A stretch of 10,290 bases of DNA from Akkermansiaceae bacterium (GTDB lineage: Bacteria > Verrucomicrobiota > Verrucomicrobiia > Verrucomicrobiales > Akkermansiaceae), in the NCBI GenBank assembly GCA_023300205.1, contig JALZVD010000068.1, forward strand, positions 1 to 10,290, read 5' to 3'. Position 1 is the first letter of the stretch, and each line of letters starts with the position of its first letter. Under the pieces are notes generated by a model, which saw only the letters and a program-made list of their open reading frames with translations, was not told the DNA's origin and did no database searches. A program made the position numbers and the translations under genes. Positions 6,645-10,290 of the stretch are shown here, piece by piece.

Positions 6645-7345
6645 ATGAAGAAAGAGATGAATCAATTAGTTTGGCTTGTCCTGCCCATAGTATTCACTGC
6701 GATACCTTATATGGCACGTTTTTTTTTGGTTCAGATAGCGACCAATATATCTACGGAGAAAAAGGTGTTGTTGAGAATCTAACTGTAGTAGTGTTGTTTG
6801 TAGCGATTATCTATTGTTTGAAGATTTTATTTGGGAAAGAAAAGGTTTCTTTTAAAGGTCTTAAAGTTTGGATCATCATATTTTTACTTGGTTCAATTTA
6901 CTATGCTGGTGAAGAAGTAAGTTGGGGCCAACATTTTATGGGGTGGACAACACCTGAGGAGTGGGAGCAATTAAATGATCAGGCAGAGACAAATTTACAT
7001 AATACATCCCCTATTTTTGATCAATTACCTAGAGCTTTATTAACAATAGCAGCGTTGATTGGAGGTGTAATCATACCGATCTATAGGAAGTTCACAAAGC
7101 ACATTCCTGATTCTACTTCATTTTATGATTGGTTGTTACCGACTTATGTCTGTTTACCAGCTGCGTTGCTTTCTCTGTTAGTCAGTTTGCATGAGAAAGT
7201 ATATAAATTGTTAGGTACTACTGTTCCGTCGGTATTAGACATAAGGTCAGGTGAAACGAAGGAGCTTCTTTTGGCATTGTTTATGATGATTTATGTTCTA
7301 TCTTTCTGGTATAGGAACCGAGATGTAAATGCAGTCGCTGTTTAG
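6645..7345 (+). CDS. Six-helix membrane protein of unknown function, frame change at a T9 run
   Basis: The body is one open frame from the T run to 7345. It has no ATG before residue HFMGW, only a TTG at 6671 whose first residues look non-coding. The ATG at 6645 (or 6657) in another frame encodes MKKEMNQLVWLVLPIVFTAI and PYMARFF, a convincing first membrane helix. A step back of one base in the T run at 6719-6727 joins them as ...PYMARFFFGSDSDQY..., giving 233 residues. Four further hydrophobic segments follow before the last near the C-terminus (KELLLALFMMIYVLSF). The most distinctive part is a block after the third helix, GEEVSWGQHFMGWTTPEEWE followed by ETNLHN. I recall similar GEEISWGQ...ETNLHN blocks in uncharacterised membrane proteins, but no known function. 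The gene is clearly more AT-rich than its neighbours (one 60-base line is 25% GC), hinting at transfer. It could be a sequencing error, a frameshifted pseudogene or slippage-expressed. Confidence 0.65.
6719..6727 (+). other. T9 run at the frame junction (slippery-type site)
   Basis: Nine consecutive T follow CACG. In the frame of the ATG at 6645 they read cgT TTT TTT TTg, which fits the X XXY YYZ pattern of -1 ribosomal frameshift sites. A one-base insertion (T10) would restore a single frame. I see no clear downstream stimulatory stem-loop. Confidence 0.5.
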
Positions 7346-7426
7346 TTCACTGTTGACTCGCCTTTAGATGGTGGGAGTTAGGATCTATAGTCGCTAATGG
7401 ATTAGGGGTTGTTTCTGAGGTTAGAA

Positions 7427-8230
7427 TTATGAAATGGCAAGGGTGATGATGGTGGTGTCATCTGAGCCGGCATTTTCTAGTGCTGTAGCTAGGATGGAGT
7501 TGTGGGTTTTGGTTGGGGTGGCTTGGTTTAGGAATGCGGCGTGGATATTTTTATTCCAGGTTCCGTCGATTATGCCATCTGAGCAGAGCATGAATTGATC
7601 ACCTGGTTGGTATTGGATGGCCGCTATTTGGGGTTTGGCGTTGCGGTGACCGGCGCCGATGACTTGGTAGAGGATTGATCTACGGGGGTGAGCGCGGTAT
7701 TGCATCTCGGTGATTTCTCCGCGTTGGAGTTTGTTCCAGACGAGGGTGTGGTCTTTTGAGAGCTGGGTGGTGATGCCGTCACGGTGGAGGTAGAGTCTTG
7801 AGTCTCCGATGTGGGCTAGGTAGAGATTTTCTGGTGTGAACCAGGCGAGTGTGAGGGTGGCTCCCATGCCTTTGTGGGCTGGGGTGTCTTCACTTGTTTG
7901 ATTGATGGAGGAGTGGATTTTCTCGATGGCTAGCTCTAGCTGTTCGAGATAGTCTGGGTGGAAGCCTTGGGCGGCGGCTCGGAATGTCTGGGGGATGATT
8001 TTGGTGATATTTTCTAGGATAAGGCTGGATGCTAGATGGCCGGCGTTGCCTCCACCCATTCCGTCTGAGATGGCGAAGATGATGTCTTGTTGGTCATTGG
8101 AGTAGCTAGCTGCAGGGGGTAAGGTTTCTGAACCTGAGGAGCCTGCTGAGAAGACTGCCCATGAGTCTTCATTCTCTGGTTTTTTAGAGCCGGAGGTGGA
8201 GGATGCGTGCCATTGGAAATTTACTGCCAT
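7427..8230 (-). CDS. PP2C-family (PPM) serine/threonine protein phosphatase
   Basis: A 267-residue cytoplasmic metallophosphatase that removes phosphate from Ser/Thr. All core motifs are present in order: NED at 20-22, ISDGMGGGNAGH at 54-65 (D56 and G57 at the metal centre), KGMGATL at 120-126, AHIGDSRLYLHRDG at 139-152, LSKDHTLV at 157-164, MLCSDGIIDG at 214-223 (D218) and GSDDTTI at 255-261. It should therefore be active. The length is normal for a stand-alone bacterial catalytic domain (about 240-270). I chose the ATG at 8230 over a TTG at 8248, because the TTG would overlap the upstream gene and adds residues outside the fold. It follows the kinase-like gene with one base between stop and start, so the two are almost surely co-transcribed and translationally coupled; the kinase or its targets are the obvious substrates. 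Confidence 0.92.
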   Translation of the reverse strand: MAVNFQWHASSTSGSKKPENEDSWAVFSAGSSGSETLPPAASYSNDQQDIIFAISDGMGGGNAGHLASSLILENITKIIPQTFRAAAQGFHPDYLEQLELAIEKIHSSINQTSEDTPAHKGMGATLTLAWFTPENLYLAHIGDSRLYLHRDGITTQLSKDHTLVWNKLQRGEITEMQYRAHPRRSILYQVIGAGHRNAKPQIAAIQYQPGDQFMLCSDGIIDGTWNKNIHAAFLNQATPTKTHNSILATALENAGSDDTTIITLAIS

Positions 8231-8231
8231 A

Positions 8232-8627
8232 TTAGATCTTAGTTTCAAAGTCTTCGATGACGGAGGCGAGTTCGAAGTCTATGATGTTGAATTCTCCCAT
8301 GACTTGGTTGTAGGTGATGTTGCGAGGTTCTGGGTCGTCGTGGATGACTCCGTATTTTTCTTTGAGTTCGGCGTAGAGTGAGTCAGCCTTTTTTTTACTA
8401 AGGTCAGGTACTGGGCTGCCGCAGTTGGTGGTGACGATGTAGTTTTCTTCTGGTGTGAAGCTGAGGAGGCGCGGGACGTTAGGGCAGTTTCTTTCTTCTA
8501 AAATCTTGAGGACATGAGCTTCGTTAACGGCGCGTTTATCAGCATCTGTGCCACGGAAGTATTTGTGGACGTGTCCGTAGAAGTCGATTTTGACGAGTGA
8601 TCTGATTCCGTCTTTGAGATTTCTCAT
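8232..8627 (-). CDS. Minimal protein-kinase-like protein (131 residues)
   Basis: Short, but with a kinase-fold signature. Residues 12-25 (LVKIDFYGHVHKYF) read as N-lobe strands with a candidate ATP lysine. NEAHVLKILEE (35-45) fits helix C with its Glu, and NYIVTTNCG (62-70) fits strand 5 and the hinge. The catalytic loop IHDDPEPRN (94-102) fits HxDxxxxN with D97 and N102, but has Glu where protein kinases have Lys. IIDFELA (114-120) replaces DFG by DFE. There is no glycine-rich loop, and almost nothing follows DFE, so the activation loop and most of the C-lobe are missing. It is roughly half the size of a normal kinase domain and smaller than Bud32 (about 210). It sits one base upstream of a complete PP2C phosphatase. 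It may be an active miniature kinase, an atypical small-molecule kinase or a pseudokinase. No Shine-Dalgarno sequence precedes the ATG at 8627. Confidence 0.72.
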   Translation of the reverse strand: MRNLKDGIRSLVKIDFYGHVHKYFRGTDADKRAVNEAHVLKILEERNCPNVPRLLSFTPEENYIVTTNCGSPVPDLSKKKADSLYAELKEKYGVIHDDPEPRNITYNQVMGEFNIIDFELASVIEDFETKI

Positions 8628-8782
8628 GATGGGATATTAACGAGGGAGGAGGATTTTGGCACGGATAAAAAGATGGTTTTAGTTTTTTGTTTTAGCCGCA
8701 GTTGATGGACTTTGTAGTTTGATGGTTGAAAATTAGCTATCTTGTGGCTTTTCATCTGGGATGGTTTGGCTATTTATAGGGT
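8628..8782. promoter_or_regulatory. Divergent intergenic region between kinase and ATPase genes
   Basis: This 155-base gap must hold the control signals of both divergent genes. No consensus-like promoter stands out. A TTGAAA at 8726-8731 could be a -35 box for the ATPase gene, but no good -10 follows at normal spacing. GATGGTT occurs three times (8672, 8721, 8760) and GTTTTAG twice, either side of a T-rich stretch near 8680. Confidence 0.3.
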
Positions 8783-10290
8783 ATGCAGATTGAAAAGTCA
8801 GATTACGAGAAGTTAGGGCAGTTTTATCTAGGGCGCGAGTATGACCTTAAGAAGGCTAAGATCGAGGATGAGTTGGTGATGTATGACTCTAAGGATCTGG
8901 TAACGCATGGGGTGGTTTTGGGGATGACTGGTTCTGGTAAGACGGGCTTATGTATTGGTCTGCTGGAGGAGGCGGTAATGGACAACATTCCTGCTATAGT
9001 GATCGACCCTAAGGGTGATATTGCGAATATGCTGTTGGCGTTTCCTGATTTTAAAGCAGGAGATTTTAGGCCTTGGATCAATGAGGATGATGCGCTGAAG
9101 AAGGGTAGGACACCTGATGAGCATGCGGAGAAGACTGCGCAGATGTGGGAGAAGGGTATTGGTGAGTGGGGGCAGAGTGCGGATAGGGTGAGGGAATTCA
9201 GAGATAAGGTGGATGTGAATGTGTTCACTCCCGGGAGTAAGGCTGGAATTCCTGTGAGTATTTTAGGTTCGCTTGAGGTGCCTCCGTTTGAGGTGCTGGA
9301 TGATGGGGAGCTTTTAGGTGAGCGGATAGAGAGTACGGTGAGTTCTTTGTTGTCGCTGGTGGGGGTGGATGCGGATCCAATCCAGAGTCCTGAGGCTGTG
9401 TTGTTGAGTTCGATTTTCCAGTATGCTTGGATGGCAGATGAGAGTCTGAGTATTGAGGGATTAATTCGTAATATTCAGAAGCCTAAGTTTGGCAAGGTGG
9501 GGATTATTGATTTAGAGAGTTTTTATCCTGCAAAGAAGCGTCAGGGCTTGGCGTTGAAGTTTAATAATTTGTTAGCGAGTCCTGGGTTTTCGACTTGGAT
9601 GGAGGGTCCGTCATTGGATATTCAGAAGATGCTTTATCATGATGATGGGAGAGCGCGGGTTTCTATTTTCTCTATTTCTCATTTGAATGATAGTGAGCGG
9701 ATGTTCTTTGTGAGTATTCTTCTTAATCAGATGTTGGGGTGGATGCGGGCGCAGACTGGAACGACGAGTTTGAGGGCGATGCTTTATATGGATGAGATCT
9801 ATGGATTTCTGCCACCTAGTGCGAATCCACCTAGTAAGAAGCCGATGTTGACGATGCTGAAACAGGGGCGGGCATTTGGTCTGGGAGTGTTGTTAGCGAC
9901 TCAGAATCCGGTAGATCTGGATTATAAGGCGTTATCTAATATAGGAACTTGGTGGTTGGGGAGATTACAGACTGAGCGTGATAAGGCGCGTGTTCTGGAT
10001 GGTCTTGAGGGAGCTGCGGCGAGTCAGGATGGTGGATTTGATAGGGGTGCGATGGAGGAGCTGTTGGCTGGTTTGGGAAGTAGGGTGTTCTTGATGAATA
10101 ATGTGCATGAGGATGCGCCAGTGGTGTTTCATGTGCGCTGGGTGATGAGTTATCTGCGTGGTCCGATGACTCGTAGGCAGATTAAGACCTTGATGGATCC
10201 TAAGCGTGGTGCGTTTGAGGTGGAGAGTAGTGTGGTTTCTGAACTAGGTTCTGGTGGGAAGTCAAATCCGATGGGGATGCCGTCTTCCGC
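8783..10290 (+). CDS. HerA-like P-loop ATPase (partial, cut by the right edge)
   Basis: 502 codons are visible with no stop. The Walker A motif GMTGSGKT lies at 47-54, followed by VIDPKGDIANML at 73-84, a family signature of HerA/FtsK-type ATPases. Walker B is RAMLYMDEIYGFLPP with D337 and E338, then LKQGRAFGLGVLLATQNPVD at 359-378 and WWLGRLQTERDKARVLDG (390-407), which carry the sensor-type positions. HerA-fold ATPases are hexameric motors that pump DNA or work with nucleases. I recognise this long variant (PKGD, FRPWI and TPGSKAGIPV segments) from uncharacterised proteins of several phyla; its function is unknown to me. No nuclease partner is visible, though the downstream neighbour is outside the window. 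The ATG at 8783 is the first after an in-frame TAG at 8777; AGGG at 8778-8781 is too close to be a normal ribosome site. It is divergent from the kinase/phosphatase pair. Confidence 0.85.
   Translation, partial: MQIEKSDYEKLGQFYLGREYDLKKAKIEDELVMYDSKDLVTHGVVLGMTGSGKTGLCIGLLEEAVMDNIPAIVIDPKGDIANMLLAFPDFKAGDFRPWINEDDALKKGRTPDEHAEKTAQMWEKGIGEWGQSADRVREFRDKVDVNVFTPGSKAGIPVSILGSLEVPPFEVLDDGELLGERIESTVSSLLSLVGVDADPIQSPEAVLLSSIFQYAWMADESLSIEGLIRNIQKPKFGKVGIIDLESFYPAKKRQGLALKFNNLLASPGFSTWMEGPSLDIQKMLYHDDGRARVSIFSISHLNDSERMFFVSILLNQMLGWMRAQTGTTSLRAMLYMDEIYGFLPPSANPPSKKPMLTMLKQGRAFGLGVLLATQNPVDLDYKALSNIGTWWLGRLQTERDKARVLDGLEGAAASQDGGFDRGAMEELLAGLGSRVFLMNNVHEDAPVVFHVRWVMSYLRGPMTRRQIKTLMDPKRGAFEVESSVVSELGSGGKSNPMGMPSS

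Noticed and set aside
7346..7426. Possible bidirectional terminator between the convergent membrane-protein and PP2C genes
   Set aside because: The best pairing (ACTC/GAGT around 7360-7380) is only four base pairs before a mismatch, and no T run follows on either strand.
8196..8381. 61-residue plus-strand frame
   Set aside because: Antisense to the kinase-like C-terminus and the PP2C start; no independent support.
8824..9228. 134-residue minus-strand frame
   Set aside because: Antisense to the ATPase gene, which has Walker A and PKGD motifs over the same bases.
7427..10290. Anti-phage defence island (HerA ATPase plus kinase/phosphatase)
   Set aside because: No nuclease, Sir2, methylase or mobile element is visible, the ATPase type is not the short HerA of known HerA defence pairs, and the composition matches the rest of the chromosome.

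Overview
The window looks like a chromosomal stretch of a free-living Gram-negative bacterium, most likely of the Planctomycetes-Verrucomicrobia-Chlamydiae group, with Verrucomicrobiota my best guess. The support is a DUF1080 / MFS / Gfo-Idh-MocA cluster, which is typical of that group, exported proteins with Sec signals, a long HerA-like ATPase and moderate GC (about half of the bases in lines sampled inside genes). This is inference, because no marker gene is present.

Layout, left to right. (a) Positions 1-106 hold the N-terminus of an exported protein on the minus strand that runs off the left edge. (b) 150-2518, minus strand: a RimK-type ATP-grasp ligase carrying a C-terminal TrkA-C/RCK_C domain, then, 11 bases later, an aspartoacylase/succinylglutamate-desuccinylase-like metallohydrolase; this reads as a two-gene operon. 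(c) 2624-6421, minus strand: an exported tandem DUF1080 protein, an MFS transporter of the nucleoside:proton symporter type and a Gfo/Idh/MocA oxidoreductase, with gaps of 29 and 31 bases. It reads as one operon for 3-keto-sugar or glycoside use, with a recognisable promoter at 6499-6527. (d) 6645-7345, plus strand: an AT-rich gene for a six-helix membrane protein whose N-terminal helix and body lie in different frames, joined at a run of nine T. (e) 7427-8627, minus strand: a very small kinase-like protein followed after one base by a complete PP2C phosphatase. (f) 8783 to the right edge, plus strand: a HerA-like ATPase divergent from the kinase/phosphatase pair and cut by the window end.

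Two properties run across genes. The plus strand is rich in G and T whichever strand is coding, so minus-strand genes favour third-position C/A and the plus-strand ATPase favours G/T; this suggests strong replication-strand mutation bias. Almost none of the start codons has a Shine-Dalgarno sequence. The clearest candidates for something little described are the compact kinase/PP2C pair, the RimK-RCK_C/deacylase pair and the T9 frameshift gene. I see no CRISPR array, insertion sequence, tRNA, rRNA or convincing terminator.
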